This document shows positions 45,701 through 56,779 of a stretch of 64,000 bases of DNA, piece after piece (within the stretch, counting starts at the first letter, position 1; each line of letters starts with the position of its first letter). This stretch comes from Incurvaria masculella (taxonomy: Eukaryota; Arthropoda; Insecta; Lepidoptera; Incurvariidae), in assembly GCA_946894095.1 (NCBI GenBank), contig OX335649.1, positions 14,092,001-14,156,000 of the forward strand, written 5' to 3'. Below the pieces are notes generated by a model that was not told the DNA's origin, searched no databases, and saw nothing but the letters and a program-made list of their open reading frames with translations. Both the position numbers and the translations under genes were made by a program.

Positions 45701-46274
45701 AAAAAACCGGCCAAGTGCGAGTCGGACTCGCACACGAAGGGTTCCGTACCATCGTACAAGATTTAACACAAACAAAAACATCACGTTTTTTGTATGGGAC
45801 CCTCTTTTAATTTTTATATTATTTTTATTTTACCTATTTGTTGTTATTTCATTTCATTGCATTTATTTATTCAACTTCTGGTAGTCAAACTACACTAAGT
45901 GTCAATGTGTGTGTAATGTCACAATTTGATTGATCCGCGGGTTCGATCAACCAGTGAAGAAGAACCTACAAAAATTCACTGGTCTATAAATCATGTTTTT
46001 TTTTGTCGTTTTTTTTCGTCCACATAAATGATATAACACAATTATGATTTCATACCTACATGAATGCAACTGCCAAACTTACATTGGTAGAATGGTCTAA
46101 GGCAAAGAACTAAGAACTAAGAATACGGGCGGCAAAATAAATACACACTCGGCGACAATTTAAGGTGACTACCTATTACGGTTCATGAGATAAAGCCCTG
46201 TGACAGGATGGACGGACAGCGGAGTCTTAGTAATAGGGTTCCGTTTTCACCCTTTGGGTACGGTACCCTAAAAA
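45701..46274 (+). repeat. GGCCAAGTGCGAG family, interrupted copy
   Basis: The left part ends at ACCTATTTGTTGTTAT (45847) and the right part resumes at GCGGCAAAATAAATACACAC (46139). Together they give the same order as 30076-30385. The gap is filled by a family R insertion. Confidence 0.88.
45848..46138 (-). repeat. family R retroelement nested in a repeat
   Basis: TTCATTTCATTGCATTTATT is the reverse of the AAATGAAATGAA tail. It is followed by AGTCAAACTACACTAAGTG, CGCGGGTTCGATCAACCAG, TTTTTTTTCGTCCACATAAA and GGTAGAATGGTCTAAGGCAA. It shows the family's insertion borders directly, because the host repeat is known on both sides. A target-site duplication is not clear. Confidence 0.85.
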
Positions 46275-46425
46275 CTTGCGTTCTAGATATTAACTGTACA
46301 TACTGAAAATTTAATCATATTGATATCATCACCAAACTGTAACTACGGTGCTAGAGCAGTGGTGCTACGGAGATATTATTATTTTGTTACATTAATATAG
46401 GATATAAGATTACCGTGGTTAACAC

Positions 46426-46535
46426 TAATATTATGGTTTGTAAGAAAGGCTTACTCACGGTGTGATATTTGGTCCGAAACGTCTTGCATCATCCTCGACA
46501 CGCCGTGAGTAAGCCATTCTTGCAAACCCTAATAT
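46426..46535. repeat. inverted repeat, about 38-bp arms
   Basis: AATATTATGGTTTGTAAGAA and GGCTTACTCACGG at the left pair with CCGTGAGTAAGCC and ATTCTTGCAAACCCTAATAT at the right, with a spacer of about 30 nt. A few mismatches. A foldback element or transcript hairpin is possible. Confidence 0.7.
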
Positions 46536-46715
46536 TATTGTCGTAATAAGCATGAACATGAGGCGAAGAAGTCACAATTAAGAAGTTAAATTCTTCACAT
46601 CCATGGTACATAGTCAAAGATTTTCTTTGTAAAATCTTTGCACGTATGAAATATTTCAATAAATATGAAGGGTATGTAGAATGGAGCGTGAGACAAAGGC
46701 ATTATTTAACAAAGT

Positions 46716-46966
46716 AAAAAAAACCGGCCAAGTGCGAGTCGGAATCGCACACGAAGGGTTCCGTACCATCGTACAAGATTTAACACAAAAAAATCCCCCC
46801 CTTTAATTTTAATAATGTTTTAATCTTACCTATTTGTTGTTATAGCGGCAAAATAAATACACACTCTGTAAAAATTTCAGCTGTCTATCGGTTACGGTTA
46901 CTGAGATACAGCCCTGTGACAGACGGACGGACGGACGGACGGACGGACAGCGGAGGCTTAGTAATA
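46716..46966 (+). repeat. GGCCAAGTGCGAG family, 3' truncated copy
   Basis: The left end is intact and the (GGAC)n run is present. The copy stops after GCGGAGGCTTAGTAATA without the final CGGAACCCTA motif. Confidence 0.85.
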
Positions 46967-46969
46967 AAA

Positions 46970-48775
46970 CTAAACTAAAAACGGTAAAATCCACTATGTT
47001 AGTATTACTAAATAAATAAGTATAGTGCATAGCTGCAGTCAACCTCAGGGCCCCTAGCCCGACTTGTCACCTAAGTTGACGTTTACACCAAACCGATCGA
47101 CTGGCGTTTTAAAATGTATGGAGAATTGAAGAGCGCGCGCAACTAACATTGGCGAGTCCGTTTGATATGACAGCTAACGTAACCTCGCCGCCACAAATAC
47201 GTTGACGTTGCCGTTCACGCCGACTGCGCGTTTTTATACCAATTCGTATTACGAGTTTGATTTTGACAGCTTGAAGAAGTAAAACCACAGAATAAGTAGT
47301 AAAACTTGTATGGGGCTAGACGTTTTTACTTCGAAGGTCCGTAAGATAGCTCGGACTGAATACACAGGCTGCATGTGAACGTTATACAAAACCCTTCAGT
47401 ACAATATAAGAATGAACTCTGTCTTAAATCGTTTTTCATTCGTGGCCGGTGTAGCGGGGCAGCCATACTGATACGTGACCAAAAGGAAACATTCACGAAA
47501 CGTGTTTGCGTCGCTTATGATTTTAAATTAAAATTGATTTTAATCAACAAAGTGTAACGCTGGGGGTGCGGAGGAAGGTAAAATACATAGAACGGGAACA
47601 TACAAAAATACATACGTTGTTCCTAGCAGAATTTAGACATTACACACCAGCGTGTGATTTTTTTTGGATTTGATTAACAACTTAATCCCTTCGCTCGTCA
47701 GATTCGTAGGGAGGGGGAAGTGTTGCGTGGAATTGTCACGCTGAATTAAAATTCGTATGATGCTGGGAGAAATTTTGAATAATCAGAGAATTACAATTTC
47801 AGGTATATGGAATAAGAATTATATCATCCATGATTGATCTAAATCTCTGATCAGATACTATTCCCTTCGATGTCATTGTCCCTTCAAAATCATAGCGATG
47901 GTGCATGAGAATTTGTAATTTTATATTTCTAAACAAACCATGTTTGTTTCATGTTAAAGCGTGAAATAAATACTTTGAATAATTTGATTCTAATAAGGGA
48001 ATGCTTCCATATAAATATTTTCAACAGTAAACTTGGTTCTTCTGGGTGGTTATGATAACAATTGTATTGTCATTCTCTTTTTAGTAATGTTGTACTTAGT
48101 AACTAAATTTTGGAAAAAAAGCCCAAAATGGAATACAAATTTAAAGTAAATATTAAATGAACTGAAAAAAAATATGCTTAAATGCAACCAAAACCACGTC
48201 ACCGAAATCCGGGTAAAAAGGGACAGCTGAAGAGTCTGGCACAAGTTACTAAAACTTTTCTAGTTAAAGTTATCTGGAAAATTTAAATTTAATTAAATTT
48301 TAGAAAGTGGGAAGGTGTCAGTAACAACAGTTAAACAGACATCTAACATAGTTTTTAGAACTTATCCGCTATAGCCTTTTAACTTTTAAGAAATGTAAAT
48401 TACAAGTGATTTAAATGCAAAAAAAAAAAAAAAAATTTTCGTGTAACTGGTGTGAATTTCTAATGATACACCGACCATAGATAAAAAGTTAGGATATATG
48501 CCATCTAGTGCTCGTACTAATTTTCCTCCAATTTGCAATAACTACCTAACCGACATGCCACATGGCAAGCATTGTCACAGGCGTATCGGGGAGGTTGTGT
48601 GGGTGGGAACTGACTTGACACTTTTTAAAGCACATTCACGCGCGGTGTTTCGACTGTGTGGCTGCCGTGTTCCCATACAATTAAATGGCCACTCTGAGCA
48701 TACAACGGAGACGCGTAATCGACCCCATGCCACTTCTCTTTCATTTCTCTGCAGTGATACCGACCGACATGATAT
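46970..48775. other. no gene recognised
   Basis: A less AT-rich part lies at 47060-47270 (GAGCGCGCGCAACTAACATT, CTCGCCGCCACAAATACG) with no recognised frame. An A-run lies at 48420-48436. The frames near 48498-48806 show no family resemblance. Confidence 0.35.
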
Positions 48776-48779
48776 GCTT

Positions 48780-48915
48780 AAGGCACCACATTCCCGCACG
48801 AATTAGGTCTAAATGACGTAAAATACAGACAAGGTTTTATTGCCCCGTCATCAATCTTTTCATACAATGCGATGGTACAAACCTTGGCAGGCTTGACCCT
48901 ACAACCAATCCATCC
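48780..48915 (-). repeat. SINE body fragment
   Basis: GCACGAATTAGGTCTAAATG, TTGCCCCGTCATC, CAATGCGATGGTACAAACCT and CAGGCTTGACCCTACAA are reverse complements of the shared SINE body, with deletions. Confidence 0.6.
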
Positions 48916-49080
48916 TATAAGTCATCTGGCTATAATCAAATCCTAGTAGACAAAGGATAGTAGGGATAGGCTGCTAACGTCATACAACAAATAAAACTCG
49001 CTAAATACTTCTTATTTGTACTATGCCATTTCTAACCAGCGCCATCTCCCGTCACTGCGCGAACTAGTTACACCGTTATT

Positions 49081-49433
49081 AATGTTCCGACTCATACAAT
49101 GTTTTTTTTTTACACAGAACGCAAAAAGTATTGCACTTTAAGACACGAATTCGTCAAAAATATTAAGTATAGCCATAGTAGTTGCAAACATATTCACAAT
49201 TTCAGGTTTAATGGTTTCGTTGTAATTGCCGATTAGAAGTTTTACACCGTTAGATGGCGCTGTTAAATAAATATCGTATTTAAATTAATTGTAACAAAAC
49301 CAATAATCCTGAAATTGTGAAATTGTTTTCGCTGCAAGTAATATGACTATATTAAACTTTTATTATTAATTCGTGGCTTAAAGTGCAATACTTTTTGCGT
49401 TATGTGTGCAAACAACTTTATATGGGTCGGAAC
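49081..49433. repeat. TTAA MITE 'CGACCCATATAAAG' family, copy 2
   Basis: AATGTTCCGACTCATACAAT to GGGTCGGAACAGCC, with the shared inner arms TTTTTGCGTT and AAAGTGCAATAC. It is inverted relative to 3173-3532. The flanking target site is decayed (TTAA on the left, TCAA on the right). Confidence 0.82.
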
Positions 49434-49744
49434 AGCCTCAACTCCAAATTTTGCCTAATTATGATGAAAACGTTTCATTTTAAATATAAATTAAGTATTA
49501 TGTCATTGTAAATGAAAAATATCATTAATAAAATCATTGTGTATTCTCCAATATGAAGTGCTACACCATCTGTTGACTTTCATTATCCCTATTCAACATT
49601 TGTATGACGTTAGCAATTCTTATATTAGCGGTTCGCTAGTATGTCACAAGTATAAAGCTAATGCTAATATTTTGTAGTAATGCTCCTCTGTATTCAGCTG
49701 TGGCACGAAGATAGTGCTGCACAGTGGTTGCTGTAGGGTCCTCG

Positions 49745-49905
49745 AGCGGAGCTTAGTGGATTACGGACGGTAGAGGCGATGCCATCCGGTCTAGCGGTCA
49801 CGCGCTCACCTGCGGCGTGCGGGGCGCAATCTGTATGCCGCGCCGGTCAACGCCGTTCGGTGGGAATCGACATACGTGACCTGAAGGCTGCAATCGACTG
49901 CTATT
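49745..49905 (+). other. GC-rich block with tRNA-like A box, unclassified
   Basis: GCCATCCGGTCTAGCGGTCA resembles the 5' half of tRNA-derived SINEs, and CGCCGTTCGGTGGGAATCGA might hold a decayed B box. No clover-leaf could be drawn. Possibly the head of another SINE. Confidence 0.25.
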
Positions 49906-49991
49906 GTGAGGATAAGTTAAATGAAACTTTCTAAGCGGAAATCAAAAGTTGGTCTAGTATTAGAATACTCATGCTGTTGAGATAGATGAAG

Positions 49992-50380
49992 TTTTTTTTT
50001 TTTTATGTGACTGGACATGGGTGGCTAATACCACAAGTTCTGTCATGGTATTAGCCCAACACACCACATGGGAACTAGGTGCCATGCCAGGACCTTCCTT
50101 ATATTGCACGGCTACATTGAACTGGATGGAAAACACGGACAATTTTTCATTGCCGCTTCGACCATCGTTCATCCAATGCGATGGTACCAACCCGGGCGGG
50201 ATAAACCCTACCACCTAGTAAGTAAGGAAGGGGACCTACAGCTTAACGTGGAATCCGAACCACGGCCAGCCTCTCTCAACGGTCGAATGGTCACCCATCC
50301 AAGACCAGACCGGACCCAGCGTTGCTTAACTTCGGAGAGCGATCGCCGAAGTGTCGCGCCACTGGGCCACCGAGGCTGAC
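49992..50380 (-). repeat. SINE with composite tRNA/5S-like head, full length
   Basis: Reverse copy of 28249-28633 with only a handful of differences. Read on the minus strand it starts GTCAGCCTCGGTGGCCCAGT, passes the 5S-like GAAGTTAAGCAACGCTGGGT and ends in a run of about 13 A (T on plus). Near identity over about 370 bp implies recent activity of this subfamily. Confidence 0.92.
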
Positions 50381-50469
50381 ATAACTTGAATAAGCTGAAG
50401 TAATTGAAATATTTTACACCAGAGAATACTTGTAAGATAAATAATAAATATTAATGTATTATTGTTAGT

Positions 50470-50738
50470 TAAGTATGTTCTATTTCTATTGCATTTGCAC
50501 TGAGGGTGGCTGTTTCTTTTGCTATTGTTCTTTGCCTTAAACTGTTCTACCAAAAATTGTTTGGCAGTGGCATTTAGATCTAAGCATGTATTTCATTACT
50601 GTGGACGGAAAACTCGTAAAGTTTCTTTGCGGATTCTTTGTTACAGCGTTGTTCGAATCCGTGGATCTTTTAGTTTTCTACGTAACTTAGTGTAGTTCAA
50701 CTACCAAAAAAAGTTTAAATAAGTGAAATGAAACTGCT
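50470..50738 (+). repeat. family R retroelement tail, reference copy
   Basis: GCACTGAGGGTGGCTGTTTC, TTGCCTTAAACTGTTCTACC, CTGTGGACGGAAAACTCG and TTCGAATCCGTGGATC are followed by TTAGTGTAGTTCAACTACCA and the tail TTTAAATAAGTGAAATGAAA. It shows the 3' end of the family in forward orientation. Confidence 0.7.
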
Positions 50739-50744
50739 GTCGCC

Positions 50745-52020
50745 CTTAGCAAGAAGGCGCGCCAAAAACTCTATCAATATCGAACTCAATTCTCCCTTTG
50801 CAATATGGCGTATTTTAGCGCCAAAAACTTGGTCGATGGCCGACGTATGGTGCGGTAAAAGTTACTTAAGATACTCCTTTTTCTATTTCAACAAACGAAA
50901 AAACTCGGTTCAGGGGAAATTCTGTAAGTTCGTGCAAAGTTACAGATCTCTTTAAAACGTTTTCATTGAAAAATAGTTTGAAAGAATTTTGTTGCTAGGA
51001 TGTATATTTTTTTATGTTATTTACTTTTTTTCCCATATCATATCAATTAAAAATTTTACGTTTTTGCATTTAAATCAATACACAAAAATACATTTTGAAC
51101 GACACTTCATCTCCAAAGACGAATGAAATACATATTTTCCATTATATATTTTTAAATCTTTTAATATTATCCAACAGAAAACATATGACATTCATAGTGA
51201 GGTAGAATGTGATCAACGTTATTTTGAAGTAAAGAATAAGTCATTTTATTTGACGTGAAGAAATAGCTTACAGTTCAAACAAGTTTTGGTTTATTATTCC
51301 GTCAAGTTATTTGAATATGCAAAATTTGCAAAACATGAAAAGCAGGCGGCTCAAATTATGAATGACAAGTCCTTATCAAAGCGAATAAACTGAGAGAATA
51401 ATGTCATGTCTAGTTGGAAATTGTCTCTCCATTTAAGTTTGCATCCAATCAGAACGTATTAAGAAGTTTTCCACACTTTATTTAAATATTGTTTTATGTT
51501 ATATTTTTTTCTTATCAATCGCTTTCGGCTTTTTTTATTTAAAATATAGGTATTTACAGAAAGGAGAAAGGGTTAGGATTATTCGGGTGAAAATATTGAC
51601 GAATATTCGTCCCATGCACGTTCCAATCATGCTTCTGTTTTTAAAAAACAGGTGTATGTTAACTCTATTTTAGTGTACTGTGTGATTGACATTTCGAAAA
51701 ATGTTTCATTTCGTGTGGACGTGATCATTATTTTGACAGAAAAAAAATGTCAACAGTATTAATCTAACACAACAGTTTTCGTATAGGAACTTAACTAAAA
51801 ACATTAGTGTTATCAGAACGGTTGCGATAGCTTACATGTTCTAGTAAACGCGTTTACGGAAGATTTGGCTAGAGTTAAGTTTAATTATACATAAAGAAAG
51901 GATACTTCCGCTACAAAAACACTATTCTCGTAATCTAAGTCTAATAATTTGAACTATATATGGATATAATTGAATTTGCAGTATAGTTTTAACTAGAAAC
52001 GAAAAAAAAGAAACGTTTAA
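50745..52020. other. no gene recognised
   Basis: AT-rich. The upstream reverse-transcriptase part expected for the frame at 52025 was looked for here and not found. Confidence 0.45.
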
Positions 52021-52024
52021 GTAA

Positions 52025-52882
52025 CTGGCTTGGATATCGAAATTTATCAAACCTCCTGCGGTCCCCGTTCTTCCAAAAGTCCAAAAAAAATGGGACCTGC
52101 CACTGATTAAAGAAAATCATTTTCGCCTACAACATTCTGCTTCGCCAATAAATAGGGCTAGAATTTTGGGAGTTTCCTGCGAGGAATCGGGGGCTTGGCT
52201 AAAGGCTTATCCATCACCGCACCTTGGTACCCTCCTTGACAAGACTACACTGAGAATCTGTGTGGGTCTTCGTGTCGGTGCCAAGGTGTGCCATCCTCAC
52301 ACGTGCATCTGTGGAGCCAGCGTCGACTACTACGGCCATCACGGCCTGGCATGCCAGCGAAGTGCTGGTCGTTTACCACGCCATTCCGCCATCAACAACA
52401 TAATCAAAAGGTCTTTAAATTCTGCTGGTATGCCTAGCTTGTTAGAACCTCCAGGGCTTTGCCGGTCAGATGGAAAGAGACCAGATGGCATGACGCTGGT
52501 TCCTTGGTCTAAGGGAAAGGCGTTGTTGTGGGATGCTACGTGCGTCGATACGCTAGCGCCAAGCCATGTCCTCGCTTCCTCACTGGCGTCTGGGGCTGCC
52601 GCGGCCTCCGCCGTGCTACATAAGCGAAAAAAGTACGAATCCCTACTACCCCTCTTTGAGTTTCTAACTTTTGCGGTGGAAACCCTTGGCGCGTGGTCCC
52701 CCGATGCTTTATTCTTTTCAGTTGCACTTGGTAACCTGTTAAGTGAAGCATCGGGTGATTCACGCTCCAAAGCATTCTTTATTCGCCGCATAAGCGTGGA
52801 AATTCATAGAGGTAATGCCATTAGTGTATTAGGGACAATGGCAGCCTCGGATAAATTTAATGAAATTTTCTATTTCATTTAA
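52025..52882 (+). CDS. retroelement-type C-terminal module: Cys/His cluster plus RPDG...WD nuclease-like motif
   Basis: One open frame of 285 codons, bounded on the left by an in-frame TAA at 52022, with no ATG start that I trust. It reads KVQKKWDLPLIKENHFRLQH, SPINRARILGVSCEESGAWL, TTLRICVGLRVGAKVCHPHT, then the Cys/His cluster CICGASVDYYGHHGLAC, PRHSAINNIIKRSLNSAG, DGKRPDGMTLVPWSKGKA, LLWDATCVDTLAPSHVLA, and near the end ISVEIHRGNAISVLGTM. From memory this matches a family of invertebrate proteins that follow a reverse transcriptase. RPDG and WDxT(C)VD would fit a PD-(D/E)XK-type endonuclease behind a zinc finger, as in site-selective non-LTR elements; that part is inference. No reverse transcriptase is present, so this is a 5'-truncated copy or an exon captured by a host gene. 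No poly-A tail follows. Confidence 0.75.
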   Translation: MAWISKFIKPPAVPVLPKVQKKWDLPLIKENHFRLQHSASPINRARILGVSCEESGAWLKAYPSPHLGTLLDKTTLRICVGLRVGAKVCHPHTCICGASVDYYGHHGLACQRSAGRLPRHSAINNIIKRSLNSAGMPSLLEPPGLCRSDGKRPDGMTLVPWSKGKALLWDATCVDTLAPSHVLASSLASGAAAASAVLHKRKKYESLLPLFEFLTFAVETLGAWSPDALFFSVALGNLLSEASGDSRSKAFFIRRISVEIHRGNAISVLGTMAASDKFNEIFYFI

Positions 52883-52889
52883 TTTTGAT

Positions 52890-53645
52890 TTCTTATTCTA
52901 TTATTAACCTTGTATATTGTCTATCTTTACCTCTATTAAATTATCATATCCCATCAGTAACTGGCGAACTATCCCTTTTTACTCGATATTCGGATTGCGG
53001 TGATACGGTTATGATTTAATTTATCAGTTCGTGTTTTGGTCTAAGTGTATGGCTATATTTTGAATATGAAGTATATCTAATTTACATTAGGAGTTCGTAC
53101 ATTATAAAAGCCAATATTTACAATGTTGAAAGGGGTTTTTTCCTCGGACTCATTTCAACGTCTGTATTCAAGATTTAATCAACTTATGATTCAAAGTCAC
53201 TGAACCTGACTTTCACATACTGAATGTTGGGTTCAATGCCTTCGACGCATGGAGGATGCTTTGACGTCTTAATTACTTTCGAAAATCACAATATTATTTA
53301 CTGTTGCGAGTGATAACGATTATAGCTCGGTTTGCCATTTCGTATAGGCAACGACCCTGAAGAAACATTAAAATCTTGTGAATATGCATCTAACAAAAAA
53401 ATAATCGATATAAAACAAATGAGTTACCAGATCGAAACAACTTAGAGGCTTCTTGCTTTGAAGTATACCTAATTACATGTGTATTGAATTGTTACTAGCA
53501 CGAGCGAAACAGTCTGTTAGGGCTCACACGAACAAGAGGAAAACAGGGCAGACACAGAATCGCTAATAATAAATGTTATCATTTTTATACCCTTACTTCA
53601 CTTCATTTTATAAGCAATATCTTTATAGTACTCTCTGATCAACTG
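52890..53645. other. no gene recognised
   Basis: AT-rich, with no supported feature. Confidence 0.4.
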
Positions 53646-53650
53646 TCGCG

Positions 53651-53905
53651 TTGATTCGGCCTTTTGACCATGTAGCGTCACAGTTCAATTCTGGATGGGA
53701 ATCTTTCTACGGTTGAGACTGGCCGTAATAAGGTTATTTGGTTAATCCCACCCGAGTTGGTGCCATTCCATGGAATGAAATAGGATCGAATCCGCATTGA
53801 AAATCGTTCGTGTTATTCATTCAGTTCATGTAACCGTGTAATGGAAGTGCAGATCCAGGATGGCAAATAGTTTGATTGTTATGTGTTAGACTAATATTAA
53901 GACAG
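53651..53905 (+). repeat. SINE with 5S-like head, decayed
   Basis: CTGGATGGGAATCTTTCTAC (5S-like box C region), then CGGTTGAGACTGGCCGTAAT, ATCCCACCCGAGTTGGTGCC and CATTCAGTTCATGTAACCGT. Diverged, no clear tail. Confidence 0.65.
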
Positions 53906-54054
53906 ATTCTTTCTTTCTTTAATATTTTTTCGGAATTTACTTACTTTATAGGAATCGATGGGAGCAGTAGAAACAGTTTCGATTACTTTACCTTAATTAC
54001 ACTTTTTAAGTATTGGCGTGAGGGTAGGAAACATATAATTACAAGTTTTTGTGT

Positions 54055-54351
54055 AAAAAAAACATGGATGGCTCCCGAATGGAATTCCCGAAGGAATTAT
54101 TTGAAATTCTTTCCAGGTTCTTCCGTTTATGAGTGATGATGATGAAATCACGGACAACTTACCGCCGTTTCGACCATATTTTCATCCGATGCGATGGTAC
54201 CAACCCGGGCGGGCCTTCGCGCCTAACATTCGTGACGAAAATGCGCTTATCCAACTCAGAAATAGAAATAAAGTGGTGCATCTATGAGTGGAGATTTAAA
54301 CCCTGACCTCTGGCATGCAAGGCAAGGCGCCGCTCTGAGCTACAAGCCGCT
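54055..54351 (-). repeat. SINE with tRNA-type head, decayed
   Basis: ACATGGATGGCTCCCGAATG, CGATGGTACCAACCCGGGCG, ACTCAGAAATAGAAATAAAG and the head with AAGGCAAGGCGCCGCTCTGA and GCTACAAGCCGCT. Internal deletions. Confidence 0.75.
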
Positions 54352-55109
54352 GAAAATATATTTGCTTGTAAAATTAATTCATTGGTATGCATTTCGGATC
54401 AAACTTCGTTATCGCCAATGCCAGGGTCGTGCTCTTGACTGCCGGTTGATACACGAACCTCTGATAAACGAACAAAATAGTTTTACTAATATAACATATT
54501 TGCGAAGAGTGATTTGATAACTTCGTGTACATTTGAATGTATCAAAATGAAATAAAATGTTAATAAATAAGATCGTTGCACTGCCGACGTTTTTCTTCGT
54601 GTCGGATGTTTTACGATGACTGGACGAAGCGTCAGAGGTCCTCCAGGTCGCGTCGCGAATCCTGATGATGTCCACTGCGTGGTGGACCAAACGTCGAGCT
54701 AAGTAAGTAAGCTGAACACTGTTTATCTGTTAACGTAAAATAATATACCTTAATTCGGAGTTAAGGATAGTAAGTAGGTATTCGAATATCCTATTGCAAA
54801 GGCAAAACAACGAATGAAAGAAATACATTATTTATTTCTTCCAGTCAACCTTTGGGGTGATGAGGAGAAGAATTTAAAAAGGAAAATGTAGGTAATTCGT
54901 AATGCGTAAAGGGTGACAGAAACCAATATATGTTCATGCACATACATGCAATAAACATACCATCAATGGTAGGTATTTAGATTTGATGGTATGAGTTGTT
55001 CATGAAATTATATTTGTTACCTAAATGTGTACAGTAAATGTTTAGTTAATATTGTTGCATTCATACATAAATATGAATCTTATGAGATACTTGCTTGATG
55101 TGTGCAACA

Positions 55110-55268
55110 TTTGAACGCGAAGAGCCGGCCCCACTCAGACTAAACGCAAATTGCACGCTGCAAGGTAAACGCCTTCTGCCACAGCTCGAGCGCAGATGCA
55201 GGGGAAGATAGAGGTAGGCGTGCATTATTTATTATCGGTCTCGCTGACAGCACCCGCTCCGTGGATCG
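55110..55268 (+). promoter_or_regulatory. possible first exon ending in a consensus donor
   Basis: A CG-richer block includes CGAAGAGCCGGCCCCACTCAGAC (initiator-like TCAGAC) and CGCTGACAGCACCCGCTCCG. It ends at GTGGATCG|GTGAGTAAC, a near-perfect donor at 55269. No start codon with a supported frame was found, so it would be an untranslated exon. Evidence is composition plus the donor. Confidence 0.35.
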
Positions 55269-55647
55269 GTGAGTAACTTTATTACATGCTTATTCGGGAT
55301 TTTAGTACTACCTTGGTAGAGTTAGTTAGGTAGGCGGCGGTAATACTTGTGTGGTGTCGTAGCATGTCAGAGGACCGTAGAAATAAACCTCTCGAAACAT
55401 TTTCAATAACTGGCTAGACCAAAAAATCTATGAAATTATCGTACCTGCTTACAACATTTCACGGGAATCGGTTGAGAAATGCGACCTGTTTTTGTGTCCA
55501 AGCCGAAACGGAGACCCGCTCGCGCTTCGGGTTAGCTCGGTCAAATATCACAAGAGGTCTATGGAGGGCCAGATCGCGAATGAAACTATTTGAATTATTA
55601 TAATGATAAAATATGAAAATCCGATTGCAGTCTGCGGACTGTCTATG

Positions 55648-55800
55648 GATTTTATTTGTGCAACCTGACATGAATGGCTAATACTACACAACCACCGTCA
55701 AGATATTAGCCCAAGGTGCCATGCCAGGACCTTCCCTTTGTGAGTACGGCTACATGGAACTGGATGAAAAACACGGACAATTTTTCATTGCCGCTTCAAC
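55648..55800 (-). repeat. SINE tail and body, truncated
   Basis: GTGCAACCTGACATGAATGG, ATATTAGCCCAAGGTGCCAT, CCATGCCAGGACCTTCCCTT and GACAATTTTTCATTGCCGCT. It lacks the head. Confidence 0.8.
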
Positions 55801-55804
55801 AAAG

Positions 55805-56775
55805 TTTCATTTGATCCAAATGATGAATAAACAATAAATGTATATTAACGTTGAGTCAGCGTTATGATATATGTAACCAAACCACAGAACGATATAATAC
55901 CATACCATCGCAACCGTAAGTCATAATAAGTTTTAGAATTTAAGTTTTCATAATAATAAGTTTCATGTTTTATCGAATATTTGACCGAAAAACTGTTATA
56001 TTAAAATTTTACTTGAAAGTAAAGTCGTTTGTTTTAAGTCTTCTATGCGCAATAATTTGAATTTTCCCACGCAATATTTAATACAACGGGTTTTTTCTTG
56101 TTGATTTTATACCTCTTGAAAATATGTAAGTGTATGTACACATTAGAAGCTACCAGTTATCAGGTCCGAAAGGTGATTCTTGCTGAAAATAATAAAAAAT
56201 CTTATTATTAATTATACGATTATTATCATGGCTATCCTTGTAAAGGCTTCAAATGTATACATATCCTTCCTCTGTTATATCTTATTGTACCTGCAAATCG
56301 CCTAAAGCAGTCTCGGTGCAGCTATAAAAGTAATATCACAGGAGGCATGGGCTGGTAATTAGCATTACTAATATGGCGTTAAAATAAGATAGTCTCAACG
56401 AGGCGCACGTCGCTTGTTCCGGGCGATAAGTCGATTTTATTGCAATTTTTATTCCTATGTTTTATCTTCGGTGCAGGCACATTTAGTATAGTATAATTAT
56501 GTATGAAAATAAATACGATTTATTAAAATACATAAATTTATTGATAAAAATATAATCTTATATACACTTTATGTACATACTGAAAAATAACAATATTTGA
56601 AAGTAAAAAAATGTATACTCACATCACTATATTTTGTAAATTACCGGAATTGTGGCCAGTATCATATTTAGTGACATACTGTTGTGTATTTAGTATTCTT
56701 AACCCAAAAAATAAAATAAAATACCTTCTGCATAAAACTATACAGGCGCTATACATACCATACAACTAAACCACT
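55805..56775. other. no gene recognised
   Basis: AT-rich, with no supported feature. Confidence 0.4.
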
Positions 56776-56779
56776 CTTA

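Noticed and set aside
49969..50379. Several 65-103 codon frames on both strands
   Set aside because: They are translations of the 5S-headed SINE. The same frames appear in its sister copy at 28249-28633.
52339..52791. 150-codon minus-strand frame
   Set aside because: Antisense shadow of the retroelement-type frame at 52025-52882.
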